DNA of 64,000 nucleotides from Sporolactobacillus sp. STSJ-5 (GTDB taxonomy: Bacteria > Bacillota > Bacilli > Bacillales > Sporolactobacillaceae): assembly GCF_024385605.1 (NCBI RefSeq), contig NZ_JANFOJ010000015.1, positions 1 through 64,000 of the forward strand, in the 5' to 3' direction. The notes beneath the pieces are model-generated. The model made no database searches. It saw only the letters and a program-made list of their open reading frames with translations, and was not told where the DNA came from. Each line of letters starts with the position of its first letter. Positions within the stretch are counted from its first letter, which is position 1. The translations under genes and the position numbers were made by a program. Shown here piece after piece: positions 23,772 to 33,299 of this stretch.

Positions 23772-26159
23772 ATGTTTGGTGAAATCATCGGCTACGCACG
23801 GAAACAAAACCGAATAACGGTTGAATTTGAAAAGAATAAAGTCACGATTGCAGTGATCACGCCTTCGATCATTAACTTCTTTGCACCGATCGCAGGTGAG
23901 CGGCGTCCGTCAAAGGCGATTGAACATCTTGAAGAAGAGCCGGGAGCACTCATTGTTGATTTTACTGGGGAAACGCTGACCATTCGTACAGAACAATTAA
24001 TTGTTAAAGTAACGAGCGACTTTAGAGTCAACATCTCGGATCCTTCCGGTACGATTCTCAGTGAGGACTATCGCGGAACGGGCACAGCCTTTATTCGGAG
24101 GGGGGCAGGAGAAGGAATTGCCATGGCGGCTGAGGAAGGTCATAAACTTGCTTCGGAAGAAGAGAAAATAAGCTATCGATTAAAAAAGAAATTGGATCCG
24201 AACACCTTCTTTTATGGACTTGGCGAGAAGACGGGTCACTTAAATAAAAAAGGGTACCATTACAAAATGTGGAATACAGATGATCCGTCCCCGCATGTTG
24301 AGAGCTTTGAAACTTTGTACAAATCAATTCCGTTTCTTATTGCATTGAAGGACAATCAAGCGTTCGGTTATTTCTTTGATACCACCTTTGAATCGCAATT
24401 TGATTTAGGTAAGGAGAACAGCGATTACTACAGTTTTGCATCAGCTGGCGGTAATCTTGATTACTTTTTTATTTACGGACCTTCGGTTAAAGAAGTCGTC
24501 ACCGGCTATACAAAGCTAACCGGGACAACGCCGCTTCCGCAGCTTTGGACACTGGGCTATCAGCAAAGCCGCTGGGCCTATGCTCCTGAAGAGCGGCTTA
24601 ATGAGGTTGCTGATACGTTCCGTGAAAAAGAGATTCCGTGCGATGTCCTGCATCTCGACATCGATTACATGGACGGTTATCGTGTGTTCACATGGGATCG
24701 CAAGAAATTTCCCAATCCGGAAGAATTGCTGAAGAAATTGAAAGCAGAGGGGTTCAAGGTGGTCACCATTATTGATCCGGGGGTTAAGAAGGATCGAGGC
24801 TATGCCATTTATGATCAAGGGCTTGCCAATCACTACTTTGCGACGGATAAGGATCATCTCCCTTATGTGAATCAGGTTTGGCCTGGCGATGCTCTATTCC
24901 CAGACTTTTCAAATGGCAAGGTGAGGGCATGGTGGGCGGACAATCAGAAGATCATGACTGATCTCGGTGTTTCCGGTATTTGGAATGATATGAATGAGCC
25001 GGCCAGTTTTAAAGGACCGCTTCCGGATGATGTTCAATTCAACAATGACGGGATTCAAACCGATCATCGCGAAATTCATAACGTCTATGGACATTATATG
25101 GCGAAAGCAACCTATGAAGGCATCAAGCAGGCTACTGGTAAACGTCCGTTTGTCATTACACGTGCATGCTATGCCGGAACGCAGAAATATTCCACCGTTT
25201 GGACCGGGGACAATCAGAGCCTTTGGGAACATTTGCGGATGGCACTGCCGATGCTAATGAATCTCGGACTCAGCGGTGTTGCGTTTTGCGGGACGGATGT
25301 CGGCGGTTTCGGTTTTGACTGCACATCTGAACTGTTGTCGCGCTGGGTTCAGGTTGGTGCTTTTACGCCGCTGTTCCGCAATCACTCCAGTATTTTCACG
25401 CGTGATCAAGAACCGTGGGCGTTTGATGAACAAACTGAATCCATTAATCGAAAATACATCGGTTTGCGGTATCAGCTGCTTCCTTATTTATACGATCTGC
25501 TGCATGATGAAGAGACAACCGGACTGCCGATCATGCGGCCACTGCTGCTTGATTATCAAAACGATCCGGCAACCTATGAAATCAACGATCAGATTCTTTG
25601 CGGGGAAGCGATTCTTGTCGCGCCTGTAGTCGAGCAAGGTGCCAAAACGCGGCTTGTTTACTTGCCGAAAGGAAGCCGTTGGATTGATTTTTGGACGAAG
25701 GAAAGCTATGAAGGCGGTCAATACATTGTGAAGGCAGCGCCGCTTGATGTATGTCCGATCTATATAAAAGAGGGGAGCATCATCCCGCTCTATCCTGTTC
25801 AGAACTACGTTGGAGAAAAAGCCATTGACCAATTGACCTTGGATCTGTATCCGCCTGAAAATGGAGAAACAAGCAGCTATACACATTATCAGGATGACGG
25901 AGAAAGCTTCGAGTATCGCAATGGCAGCTACAACCTTTACGAATTTTCCGCTCAACTGAGCGAGTCGAGCAAGGAACTTTATGTATCGATTAACGCGACA
26001 CATCACGGTTACGAGAAAAGCTATGATTCCTTTAAACTTATTCTGAACAACACCAAAGCAACATCAGTGGCGCAGAATGATGCGCCAATACCTTTCAAAG
26101 TCATGGGGAACAAAACGGTCCTCGTTGTTAAAGAAGGAGAGCTGCACATTAAGCTGTGA
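23772..26159 (+). CDS. Alpha-glucosidase, glycoside hydrolase family 31
   Basis: A 795-residue cytosolic glycosidase that splits alpha-glucosides such as maltose or isomaltose-type oligosaccharides. An N-terminal galactose-mutarotase-like beta domain (~1-240) is followed by the (beta/alpha)8 barrel. The catalytic nucleophile is D406 in GIWNDMNEPASF, and the acid/base D480 in WTGDNQSLWEH; C-terminal beta domains follow. No signal peptide, so substrates must be imported. ATG 23772 has GGAGG 6-7 nt upstream. The cre site suggests glucose repression. A terminator (26219-26256) closes a single-gene unit. Confidence 0.92.
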   Translation: MFGEIIGYARKQNRITVEFEKNKVTIAVITPSIINFFAPIAGERRPSKAIEHLEEEPGALIVDFTGETLTIRTEQLIVKVTSDFRVNISDPSGTILSEDYRGTGTAFIRRGAGEGIAMAAEEGHKLASEEEKISYRLKKKLDPNTFFYGLGEKTGHLNKKGYHYKMWNTDDPSPHVESFETLYKSIPFLIALKDNQAFGYFFDTTFESQFDLGKENSDYYSFASAGGNLDYFFIYGPSVKEVVTGYTKLTGTTPLPQLWTLGYQQSRWAYAPEERLNEVADTFREKEIPCDVLHLDIDYMDGYRVFTWDRKKFPNPEELLKKLKAEGFKVVTIIDPGVKKDRGYAIYDQGLANHYFATDKDHLPYVNQVWPGDALFPDFSNGKVRAWWADNQKIMTDLGVSGIWNDMNEPASFKGPLPDDVQFNNDGIQTDHREIHNVYGHYMAKATYEGIKQATGKRPFVITRACYAGTQKYSTVWTGDNQSLWEHLRMALPMLMNLGLSGVAFCGTDVGGFGFDCTSELLSRWVQVGAFTPLFRNHSSIFTRDQEPWAFDEQTESINRKYIGLRYQLLPYLYDLLHDEETTGLPIMRPLLLDYQNDPATYEINDQILCGEAILVAPVVEQGAKTRLVYLPKGSRWIDFWTKESYEGGQYIVKAAPLDVCPIYIKEGSIIPLYPVQNYVGEKAIDQLTLDLYPPENGETSSYTHYQDDGESFEYRNGSYNLYEFSAQLSESSKELYVSINATHHGYEKSYDSFKLILNNTKATSVAQNDAPIPFKVMGNKTVLVVKEGELHIKL

Positions 26160-26218
26160 CCGGATCAGATGAATGACTAAAACAGAACTTAATCATTTTG
26201 CCGCGATCAGCACAGACG

Positions 26219-26256
26219 AAACCCCAGAGAAAGCTTTTTTCTCCGGGGTTTTCATT
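26219..26256 (+). terminator. Terminator of the alpha-glucosidase gene
   Basis: AACCCCAGAGAAA and TTTCTCCGGGGTT form a long stem with one mismatch, followed by TTC and ATTTT. Confidence 0.8.
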
Positions 26257-26331
26257 TTAGCAGCATGTTCGATCACGTTGACTTATTAGCAGCTTTCATA
26301 AGACAATAGATCAATACCGGAGGGAGATTAA

Positions 26332-26814
26332 ATGAGTAAAGAACTAGAAAAAGCAATAAGTTTAAGGGAAAGTGGAAGCTATAAAGAATCTAATGATGTA
26401 TTAAGGATGCTTGTAAAGAAGGAACCGCAAAACGCTTTGATTAACTATCATTGTGCATGGAGTTTTGATAATCTAGGCGAAGAAACAAAAGCGGTCCCCT
26501 ATTATGAATGTGCGATTGAGTTAGGATTGCCTTCTGATGAAATGCAAGGAGCACTACTGGGATTAGGGAGTACCTATAGAACATTGGGCGAATACGAAAA
26601 ATCAAAGCGCACCTTTCTTAAGGGGATTGAATTATTTCCTAATAATAGAGCGATTCAAGTGTTCTATGCGATGACCTTATACAACTTAAAAGAACATACA
26701 GAAGCTATGGAACGATTACTTAAATGTTTGATCGAAACCACTGCAGATACTGAAATTCTGAGTTATAAAAGAGCAATCGAGTTTTATACCGATAAATTGG
26801 ATGATGTATGGTGA
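26332..26814 (+). CDS. Tetratricopeptide repeat protein
   Basis: A 160-residue all-helical protein with about three TPR units (NALINYHCAWSFDNLGEETKA; EMQGALLGLGSTYRTLGEYE; NNRAIQVFYAMTLYNLKEH). Such small Bacillus TPR proteins act as protein-protein adaptors; the target is unknown. CGGAGGGAG precedes ATG 26332 well. No neighbour on the same transcript. The 590-bp stretch that follows holds a terminator and a repeat block but no gene. Confidence 0.85.
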   Translation: MSKELEKAISLRESGSYKESNDVLRMLVKKEPQNALINYHCAWSFDNLGEETKAVPYYECAIELGLPSDEMQGALLGLGSTYRTLGEYEKSKRTFLKGIELFPNNRAIQVFYAMTLYNLKEHTEAMERLLKCLIETTADTEILSYKRAIEFYTDKLDDVW

Positions 26815-27019
26815 ACTGCTTTAACTTGATGTGGCGTACTTCTGACCTTGCTTCTTTTTATCTTACTTTTCGGACTTGGTTCTATATGTCTAAGGACAAA
26901 TACATGGAGCAACAAACATGTTTAAAGGGAGCATCAAGTGAATCGAATTTCGATTGTAAAGCAATATGTAGCATACATCATTAACGACGGCATAAACAGA
27001 TGGACTAAATATAAGGGTT

Positions 27020-27060
27020 GCCTGATAAGTCATTTTGACTTTGAGGCAGCTCTTTTTTTA
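27020..27060 (+). terminator. Intrinsic terminator, orphan
   Basis: GCCT plus AAGTCA (27020-27032) pair with TGACTT plus AGGC (27036-27047), then a run of seven T. It lies 200 bp beyond the TPR gene, in sequence with no gene. Confidence 0.65.
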
Positions 27061-27109
27061 CACAAATAAGTATAAAGATTTAGAGAAACTTAGTATAAGT
27101 GGTCCGATA

Positions 27110-27235
27110 AGTTAAGGAGCTTCGGCTCATGACACTCATTTCCTGTGAGCGACGCCGAAGTCATCGCATCGTGCGGAAGTACGTCCTGTGGCGAACCGGA
27201 CACTAGGTCATCCGTTAAGCGATTTGTGGAAATTG
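27110..27235. repeat. Second copy of the CATCGTG/TACGTCCTGT repeat family
   Basis: Contains TTCCTGTGAGCGACGCCGAAG, shortened here in description to its halves TTCCTGTGAGCG and ACGCCGAAG, then TCATCGCATCGTGCGGAAG and TACGTCCTGTGGCGAA. The order of pieces parallels the block at 6316-6400 although bases have drifted. No coding potential is convincing here. Confidence 0.55.
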
Positions 27236-27408
27236 AACCATGGCAAAGATAACAAGTGAGACCAATGCATGAACATGGATCAGATAAATTTTGAAAAAAT
27301 AGATGTTCATTTTTCGTATGTGCCATCATGAGATTGCAGATATAATTTGATTAATGATACAGCTAGAGAACTAAGACCTTTCTCCATATCGAAATGAGGT
27401 GCGTGGCA

Positions 27409-28458
27409 GTGATTAAAGATGAGTCGATGAAAAAAGAATATTATCACGCTCTGGTTGAGCGAAATTCAACATATGATGGGATCTTTTTTGCAGGTATTAA
27501 AACAACCGGTGTGTTTTGTCATGCGACTTGTCCCGCAAGAAAGCCGCATTATGAAAATTGTTTGTTTTATGAGACGGCGGAGGAAGCACTATTAGCGGGC
27601 TTTCGCCCATGCAAGCGATGCAATCCTTTATCGTTTCCACAAAAGCAATCGCCGCTCATTCAAAAAATGGTAGCTCTCGTTGAAGAAAATCCTGAAAAGA
27701 GATGGAAGGATTCTGATTTCAATGAACTGGGAATCCATGCTGCGACCGCTCGAAGACAGTTCAAGAAAAACTACAACATGACCTTTGTACAATATGCCAG
27801 GGCGAGAAGAATGGGGATTGCGATGAAATCAATACGCACAGGAGAAAAAGTGATCAATACGCAAATTGATATAGGCTACATATCGTCAAGCGGATTTCAT
27901 GATGCGTTTTCCAAAATTATGGGCAGAACACCGAATCGATCTAAGCAGATAAAAATGCTCTACGCAGATTGGATTGATACGCCACTCGGTCCCATGGTAA
28001 GTATCGTGGACGAAAATTTTCTCTATCTACTCGAATTTGCCGACAGACGAGGGTTGGAACGAGAAATTGAACGATTAAGAAATCGATTAAATGCCTCGAT
28101 TATACCAGGAAAGACTGATCGATCAGATCAAATAAGAAATGAACTTAATGACTATTTTAATAAAGGTCTTAACACGTTTAAAACGCCAATTATGTTCTTT
28201 GGATCCGATTTTCAGAAAAGCGTCTGGGAACAATTATTGAAGATACGGATGGGCGAGACGGCAACGTACAAGGATCTAGCCGGATTAATCGGGAACCCAA
28301 AAGCAGTTCGTGCAATCGGAAATGCGAACGGCGCAAATCAACTGGCAATCATTATCCCATGTCATCGTGTGATTCAATCGGATGGAGCACTTGGAGGATA
28401 TGGCGGCGGATTGGAAAGAAAAAAATGGCTGCTGGAACATGAAAAGTCTATACAATAG
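27409..28458 (+). CDS. ada: Ada, bifunctional alkylation-response regulator and methyltransferase
   Basis: A fused 349-residue Ada. The N-terminal Zn domain carries C37, C41, C68 and C71 (VFCHATCPARKPHYENC, PCKRC), where methyl phosphotriesters are repaired and the activator is switched on. An AraC helix-turn-helix follows (~95-180, AATARRQFKKNYNMTFVQYAR). The C-terminal O6-methylguanine methyltransferase has acceptor C318 in IIPCHRVIQSDGALGGYGGG. GTG 27409 is chosen because GAGG sits 9 nt upstream; ATG 27427 and ATG 27394 are alternatives. B. subtilis splits these functions into AdaA and AdaB; here they are one protein as in E. coli. Confidence 0.92.
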   Translation: MIKDESMKKEYYHALVERNSTYDGIFFAGIKTTGVFCHATCPARKPHYENCLFYETAEEALLAGFRPCKRCNPLSFPQKQSPLIQKMVALVEENPEKRWKDSDFNELGIHAATARRQFKKNYNMTFVQYARARRMGIAMKSIRTGEKVINTQIDIGYISSSGFHDAFSKIMGRTPNRSKQIKMLYADWIDTPLGPMVSIVDENFLYLLEFADRRGLEREIERLRNRLNASIIPGKTDRSDQIRNELNDYFNKGLNTFKTPIMFFGSDFQKSVWEQLLKIRMGETATYKDLAGLIGNPKAVRAIGNANGANQLAIIIPCHRVIQSDGALGGYGGGLERKKWLLEHEKSIQ

Positions 28459-28554
28459 GCGCGGTGATCAATTGGGTGGAGGCTAACCCATTGTCTGAGG
28501 CCCTTACCTTTGTTAAAATTAAATCAATGACAAAAGAGCTTGGAGGTTTTCCGT

Positions 28555-28714
28555 TTGACAGCATCAATAAGATTAAGAATTTCTGCTTTCAATCGCTAAC
28601 TAAATACGTTTGAGAGCTCTGACTGCGCTTAGAGCAGCGGGATTGGTCTGTCTGTTTTTGGAAACCTTATAGTATAGGTGATGAAAAAGAGGGGATAGGT
28701 CTCCCCTCTTTTTT
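28555..28714 (+). promoter_or_regulatory. Leader with terminator upstream of the efflux MFS gene
   Basis: TTGACA at 28555-28560 may be a -35 (poor -10). A perfect hairpin AAAAAGAGGGGA / TCCCCTCTTTTT spans 28684-28714 and ends in a T-run, 78 bp before the transporter start. A tiny frame (MKKRG) runs into the hairpin from 28681. This could be an attenuator or simply the end of a short transcript. The rest of 28459-28791 shows no gene. Confidence 0.4.
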
Positions 28715-28791
28715 GCTGCCGGAAGGGGGAAATTTGCGCGTCAGCAATGCAGAGCTAATTTGAAAAATTAAAGAGAAATGAGTGATTCACT

Positions 28792-30042
28792 GTGACGACA
28801 CTAAAGCCTCCTGCGAATGAAAATTGGCTAAGAACGATTATCCTCTTTTTAAGCAGCCAGACGGTATCACTTTTTGGATCATCCCTCGTTCAATATGCGA
28901 TGATGTGGTATGTCACGCTGCGGACAGGATCCGGGTTGATGATGACGGTATACATTATTTGCGGGTTTATTCCGACTTTTCTTTTGTCCCCAGTTGCGGG
29001 CGTTTGGGCAGATCGATTTAATAGAAAGAACCTTATTATGTTATCAGATGGGCTTGTGGCCACGGCAACGCTCATTCTAGCCATTTTCTTTTTGGCCGGA
29101 TTTGATTCGATTTGGCTGCTCTTTCTCATGGCGGCAATCCGCGCCTTTGGAACAGGGATCCAGACACCTGCGGTCGGTGCGGTCCTCCCACAAATTGTGC
29201 CCAAGGATAAATTGACAAAAGTGAACGGCACGAACGGCAGCATCCAAGCGGTGATCATGTTTGTCTCGCCGATTGTCAGTGCCGCTTTGCTGACCATGGC
29301 ATCCATTGAAGTGATCTTTTTTATTGACGTCATTACAGCGGCAATCGCAATCAGCACAATGCTTGCCTTTGTTAAGATATCCATTCATAAAAAAGCAATG
29401 ACGAAGCAGACAACAAGCTATCTCAGTGATTTTAAAGAAGGATTGCGCTACATTAATAACCATGGTTTTCTGAAAATTTTCTTCCTGTACTTTGCCGTCT
29501 TTTTTGTGCTGATGGCTCCGGCAGCTTTTCTGACTCCACTGCAGGTAACGCGTACATTCGGCAGCGACGTATGGCGCCTAACTGCGATTGAGATCGCTTT
29601 TTCCGTCGGCATGATGAGCGGAGGTGGGATTATCGCGTCATGGGGCGGCTTCCAAAATAAAGTGAAGACAATGACCTTTTCGGCTATATTGATGGGATTC
29701 TGTACCTTTGCGTTGGGGGCGTTTGTTTTCAACTTTTGGGTCTACCTTGCATTTATGGCTTTGTTCGGTGTGGCTATGCCGATCTTAAATACTCCGACGA
29801 CCGTGCTTCTGCAGGAAAAAGTCGAAGAAGATTATTTGGGACGTGTTTTCGGGGTGATGGGAATGATTTCAACATCAATGATGCCGATTGGAATGCTGAT
29901 TTTTGGGCCGATCGCAGACCTCATCCGGATCGAATGGCTGCTCCTCGGAACAGGTGCCATCATGCTGATGCTGGCTCTCGGCATGGGCAGGAATAAAGTA
30001 CTGATCGAGGCGGGCAAACCTGCCGAATCTGAGAATGGATGA
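28792..30042 (+). CDS. MFS transporter, DHA3 (macrolide-efflux-like) family
   Basis: A 416-residue, 12-helix proton-driven exporter. The start FLSSQTVSLFGSSLVQYAMMWYV and the loop AGVWADRFNRKNLIMLSD (motif A-like, about residues 65-85) are typical of the DHA3/Mef group, as are GTGIQTPAVGAVLPQIVP and the late EDYLGRVFGVMGM. Such proteins export macrolides or other drugs or siderophores; the substrate here is unknown. GTG 28792 has a weak GAGTG site. Single gene, ended by the hairpin at 30058. Confidence 0.85.
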   Translation: MTTLKPPANENWLRTIILFLSSQTVSLFGSSLVQYAMMWYVTLRTGSGLMMTVYIICGFIPTFLLSPVAGVWADRFNRKNLIMLSDGLVATATLILAIFFLAGFDSIWLLFLMAAIRAFGTGIQTPAVGAVLPQIVPKDKLTKVNGTNGSIQAVIMFVSPIVSAALLTMASIEVIFFIDVITAAIAISTMLAFVKISIHKKAMTKQTTSYLSDFKEGLRYINNHGFLKIFFLYFAVFFVLMAPAAFLTPLQVTRTFGSDVWRLTAIEIAFSVGMMSGGGIIASWGGFQNKVKTMTFSAILMGFCTFALGAFVFNFWVYLAFMALFGVAMPILNTPTTVLLQEKVEEDYLGRVFGVMGMISTSMMPIGMLIFGPIADLIRIEWLLLGTGAIMLMLALGMGRNKVLIEAGKPAESENG

Positions 30043-30057
30043 AGGTCATGCCTGTAA

Positions 30058-30096
30058 TAAAAGCGCGCGATATCTTAGGATATTGTGCGCTTTTGC
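30058..30096. terminator. Bidirectional terminator
   Basis: AAAAGCGCGCGATATC and GATATTGTGCGCTTTT form a long stem with TTAG loop between convergent genes. Confidence 0.85.
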
Positions 30097-30103
30097 ATTT
30101 CAC

Positions 30104-31069
30104 TTATATCGTTGGGATGAACACAATCCGTTTCCCGGTTTCAGCGGGAGCATTCCAAACGTCTTTCAACTTGGAAAGCGGGACAGGTGCTGCGTTTACC
30201 TTCAGCTGACCAGCGGTAATTGCTTGAGTGAGTGCCGGAAGTTCGGAAAGATACCCGGCAGTCGTGACAGAGCCTTGACCGCTGCCGAGTACTTGAAAGT
30301 TGGCAGAGCGAAGGGCAACGGAAGGTACAGCGGCAGTAGGGCCGGCAACGGAACCAATTTGAATCCAGGACAACAGTTTGCTGCGATCTGACCGTTTCAT
30401 CAGGATCGGGAGCATCGCAAGCTCAGCTGGCTTTCCCCAAAGATAGTCGATCACGAGATCAACCTCAGATGCAGCTTGACCAAGACGTTTGGCAGCTGCC
30501 TCCAGATCACCCGCCAGAGAGACAGTCTCATTTGCGCCTAACGCAGGCAGGGATTCGAGACGTTCCGGATCACGACCGGCACCGATGACCTGACTTGCAC
30601 CGAGAAGCTTGGCAATTTGGACGGCCATCTGTCCGGAATTTCCGGTCGCGCCAAGGACCAGAACCTTTTGCCCCGGCTGAATAGCTACCCGTCGACGGAG
30701 TGCTACCCATGAAGACATTGCCGGGTTCATTGCTGCGGCGATTTCAACCGGATCGGCATCTTCAGACAAAGGGATACTGCGCCGCACATCTATGACTGCC
30801 TTTTCTGCGAATGTTCCCAGCGCTGTATCGGGTGCAATAAAATAGACCAACTGACCATCAGGCAGTCGTCCGACACCATCAATACCGGGGATTAGCGGCA
30901 GCTCATCAGTACTGGTATAGTGGGAACCGTTAGCCTGAGAACGTACTCGAGGATGTAATCCTGCGGCAAGAACATCGACAAGCACCTCATTTTTGCCTGA
31001 AGGTTGCGGTGTATCAAATATTTCATAATTTGGATCAGAATCAAACGAACGTACAACAGCAGCGTACAT
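30104..31069 (-). CDS. Zinc-less alcohol dehydrogenase/quinone oxidoreductase family protein
   Basis: A 321-residue medium-chain dehydrogenase/reductase. N-terminal catalytic fold (PSGKNEVLVDVLAAGLHPRV), then the NADPH Rossmann motif VLGATGNSGQMAVQIAKLLGASQVIGAGRD near residue 138. The usual Zn-ligand Cys residues are absent, as in quinone oxidoreductases. ATG 31069 is preceded by GGAGG at 8 nt; the earlier frame start overlaps that site. Divergent from a MarR-type regulator with two palindromic operators between them, so it is the likely target of that regulator and may detoxify reactive carbonyls or quinones. Confidence 0.85.
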   Translation of the reverse strand: MYAAVVRSFDSDPNYEIFDTPQPSGKNEVLVDVLAAGLHPRVRSQANGSHYTSTDELPLIPGIDGVGRLPDGQLVYFIAPDTALGTFAEKAVIDVRRSIPLSEDADPVEIAAAMNPAMSSWVALRRRVAIQPGQKVLVLGATGNSGQMAVQIAKLLGASQVIGAGRDPERLESLPALGANETVSLAGDLEAAAKRLGQAASEVDLVIDYLWGKPAELAMLPILMKRSDRSKLLSWIQIGSVAGPTAAVPSVALRSANFQVLGSGQGSVTTAGYLSELPALTQAITAGQLKVNAAPVPLSKLKDVWNAPAETGKRIVFIPTI

Positions 31070-31106
31070 AATAGAGACCTCCATTCGTCAATTGCATAAA
31101 TAATTA

Positions 31107-31142
31107 GTTTGCTTTACAAACAATATAGTTTGTAAAACAAAC
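31107..31142. promoter_or_regulatory. Tandem palindromic operators for the MarR-type regulator
   Basis: Two 15-bp palindromes, GTTTGCTTTACAAAC (31107-31121) and GTTTGTAAAACAAAC (31128-31142), have centres 21 bp apart, two helical turns. They are also mirror images of each other, so the whole 38 bp is one large dyad. They lie between the divergent oxidoreductase and MarR genes. Confidence 0.8.
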
Positions 31143-31201
31143 TAAGTCAAGCATGTGGTACACTATGAGAAGAAAATGTCCAAATTAAAAAGGTGAAAAA
31201 C

Positions 31202-31651
31202 ATGAACAATAATCCATTACAAAATCAGAACGATCTGTCAATCGTGGACGGCTTGGTTCAACTCTCGTTTCTTGTCCAGGAAATCCTCGGACGAGTCGGT
31301 GCAGAGCATGGACTCTCAATCATTCAGCTTCGACTGCTTGGAATCCTCCGCGATCGAGAGCCAAGCATGCTGCAGCTTGCAAAGCACCTCAACCTCGATA
31401 AATCCAGCATTACCGGACTTGTCGATCGAGCGGAACGTCGCGGTCTCGTCGAACGTAACGTTTCTCCAAACGACCGGCGCGGATACAATGTGAGTGTGAC
31501 TTCAGCGGGACGGGAATTGATTCAGATAGGCAGTGAGGAGGTCGAGCGTCAACTGAGTGCTGCTGTCGAAGGGCTTTCCGAGACGGAGCGTTCACAACTG
31601 GCTGCCCTTGCTGCCAAAATTTTGGGGAGTTCTGTGTCTTCAAATGAATGA
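31202..31651 (+). CDS. MarR family transcriptional regulator
   Basis: A 149-residue dimeric winged-helix repressor. Recognition region QLAKHLNLDKSSITGLVDRAERRGLVERNVSPNDRRGYNVSVT, given here as LNLDKSSITGLVDRAERRG plus wing NDRRGYNVSVT, is diagnostic. ATG 31202 with AAGGTG 7 nt upstream; a GTG at 31193 is part of that site. It probably represses itself and the divergent oxidoreductase through the operators at 31107-31142. No Cys is seen, so OhrR-type thiol sensing is unlikely; a phenolic or quinone ligand is possible. Confidence 0.88.
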   Translation: MNNNPLQNQNDLSIVDGLVQLSFLVQEILGRVGAEHGLSIIQLRLLGILRDREPSMLQLAKHLNLDKSSITGLVDRAERRGLVERNVSPNDRRGYNVSVTSAGRELIQIGSEEVERQLSAAVEGLSETERSQLAALAAKILGSSVSSNE

Positions 31652-31710
31652 CCAAGGGACTAAAATCTTGTTTCATCTTGTAAACCGTAAAACTGGCCAT
31701 TGGACGATGC

Positions 31711-31753
31711 AAAAGAGCTCCCAACTGGAATAAAGTGTGGGAGCTCTTGCTTA
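31711..31753. terminator. Bidirectional terminator
   Basis: AAGAGCTCCCA and TGGGAGCTCTT stem between the convergent MarR and acyl-synthetase genes. Confidence 0.8.
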
Positions 31754-31775
31754 TTTAAGAGATTTCATATATCGC

Positions 31776-33299
31776 TTATTTACTTTTTGCTAGTTTCTCC
31801 AGCTTCCAGTAGTTCGGTTTTCCACTGCCAAGAAGTGGAATTTCATCAATGGTTTCGATGCTGGCCGGCATATAGAGCATTGACATTTTCTTACTCTTGA
31901 TAAACTTTTTAAGATCTCGCGACGAAACCTTGGACTTCGTTGTGAACATGACGATTTGTTCGCCTTTTCGTTTGTCAGGAATACACACAGCATAGAAGTT
32001 AGACTCGCCAAAGCACTCCAGTGCCAATTCCTCGACCTTGTTCAGGGGAATCATTTCGCCGGCAATTTTTGCAAATCGCTTGAGTCGGCCGATGATGTGA
32101 ATAAAGCCATCCTCATCAATCTCGGCGATATCGCCAGTGTTATACCACTCTCCGCATGGAATAAAGCCTTGTCCGTGAATGAGATAACCTTTCATTACAT
32201 TCGGGCCTTTAAGCAGCAGGTTTCCACCTTCGTTCACCCCTTCAACCTTAGCAATTTTCGCTTCCATAAGGGGAATTAACGGACCAACCGTACCTGCCTT
32301 ATAACGTTCATGCGTATTCAGTGAGATAATCGGTGAGGTTTCGGTTGCCCCGTAACCCTCCAAGATGGTGATCCCAAACTTATCCTGGTAGGTTTTCCTG
32401 ACATCATTTTGCAGTTTCTCCGCACCGGCAACCACAATTCGCAGTGTTTGGAATTGTTCCTTCGTCGCAAATTTGGCGTAGTTCTCAAAAAAGGTGTTTG
32501 TGGCGACAAAAAGCGTACTTTTATCTTTTTCAATTGCCTTTGGAATGTCTTTGTAGCGCAGCGGTGATGGATAAAGGTATGCTTTTACGTTAGTGACAAG
32601 CGGCAGAATGGAACCGACCGTCATTCCGAATGAATGAAAGAGCGGCAGCGGATTGAAAATGCGATCCGTTTCCCTGACTTCGATATGCGCAAAGGTCTGC
32701 TTGATATTTGCAAAAATGTTGCGATGGGTCAGGATAACTCCTTTTGGCTTCGACTCGGTTCCTGATGTGAAGAGAATCACTTCGCCAGGTGCCTTTTTCT
32801 TTAATCGGGATGTTCTTGATTCGATCAGACCAGTAATTTTATTAAAGGCAGTAATCCCGTGCGCTAAATCTTCGAGATAAATCACCTTAACCTGTTTCTC
32901 CATTTCTTCAACGACGAAACCGAGATCCGCCTTTTTAACAAATTCTCTTGATGTAATCACAGTTCCAAGGGAAGCTGTCTCTATACAGTCAATGATGTTT
33001 GTCGTGCCCATCGTAAAATTTAGAAGGCAAGGCGTCTGTTCATTTTTAAACAGACCGAAGAGCACAATGACCTGTGCGACCACATTAGGTAGATAGAGGC
33101 CGACCCTCTGATCATTTCCGACTGCCTGTTCCAGTTTCTTGCTCATGATATTTACAGCAATTAAGAACTTATTGTAGGTGTAGGAACTGCTTGTATCCTC
33201 AATGATGACTTTCTTCGGATGTGCTTTCGCCTGTTTGACCATTTCATCAAATAAGTTCACATCTTCAGGTATTTGCAACGTCAAAATAGTCACTCCCAT
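31776..33299 (-). CDS. AMP-dependent acyl-ACP/acyl-CoA synthetase
   Basis: A ~507-residue adenylating enzyme. P-loop ILFTSGTESKPKGVILTHRN near residue 185; A5-type GYGATETSP; ATP/hinge YNTGDIAEIDEDGFIHIIGR; and the GRLKRFAKIAGEMI motif that is typical of the Aas acyl-ACP synthetase branch. It lacks the final catalytic-Lys context of classic acyl-CoA ligases only in part (GSGKPNYWKLEKL is present). It activates a carboxylic acid, probably fatty, in the cytosol. Start uncertain: ATG 33299 overlaps GGGAG; a TTG five codons later (33284) has that site at 8 nt. Single gene. Confidence 0.8.
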   Translation of the reverse strand: MGVTILTLQIPEDVNLFDEMVKQAKAHPKKVIIEDTSSSYTYNKFLIAVNIMSKKLEQAVGNDQRVGLYLPNVVAQVIVLFGLFKNEQTPCLLNFTMGTTNIIDCIETASLGTVITSREFVKKADLGFVVEEMEKQVKVIYLEDLAHGITAFNKITGLIESRTSRLKKKAPGEVILFTSGTESKPKGVILTHRNIFANIKQTFAHIEVRETDRIFNPLPLFHSFGMTVGSILPLVTNVKAYLYPSPLRYKDIPKAIEKDKSTLFVATNTFFENYAKFATKEQFQTLRIVVAGAEKLQNDVRKTYQDKFGITILEGYGATETSPIISLNTHERYKAGTVGPLIPLMEAKIAKVEGVNEGGNLLLKGPNVMKGYLIHGQGFIPCGEWYNTGDIAEIDEDGFIHIIGRLKRFAKIAGEMIPLNKVEELALECFGESNFYAVCIPDKRKGEQIVMFTTKSKVSSRDLKKFIKSKKMSMLYMPASIETIDEIPLLGSGKPNYWKLEKLAKSK

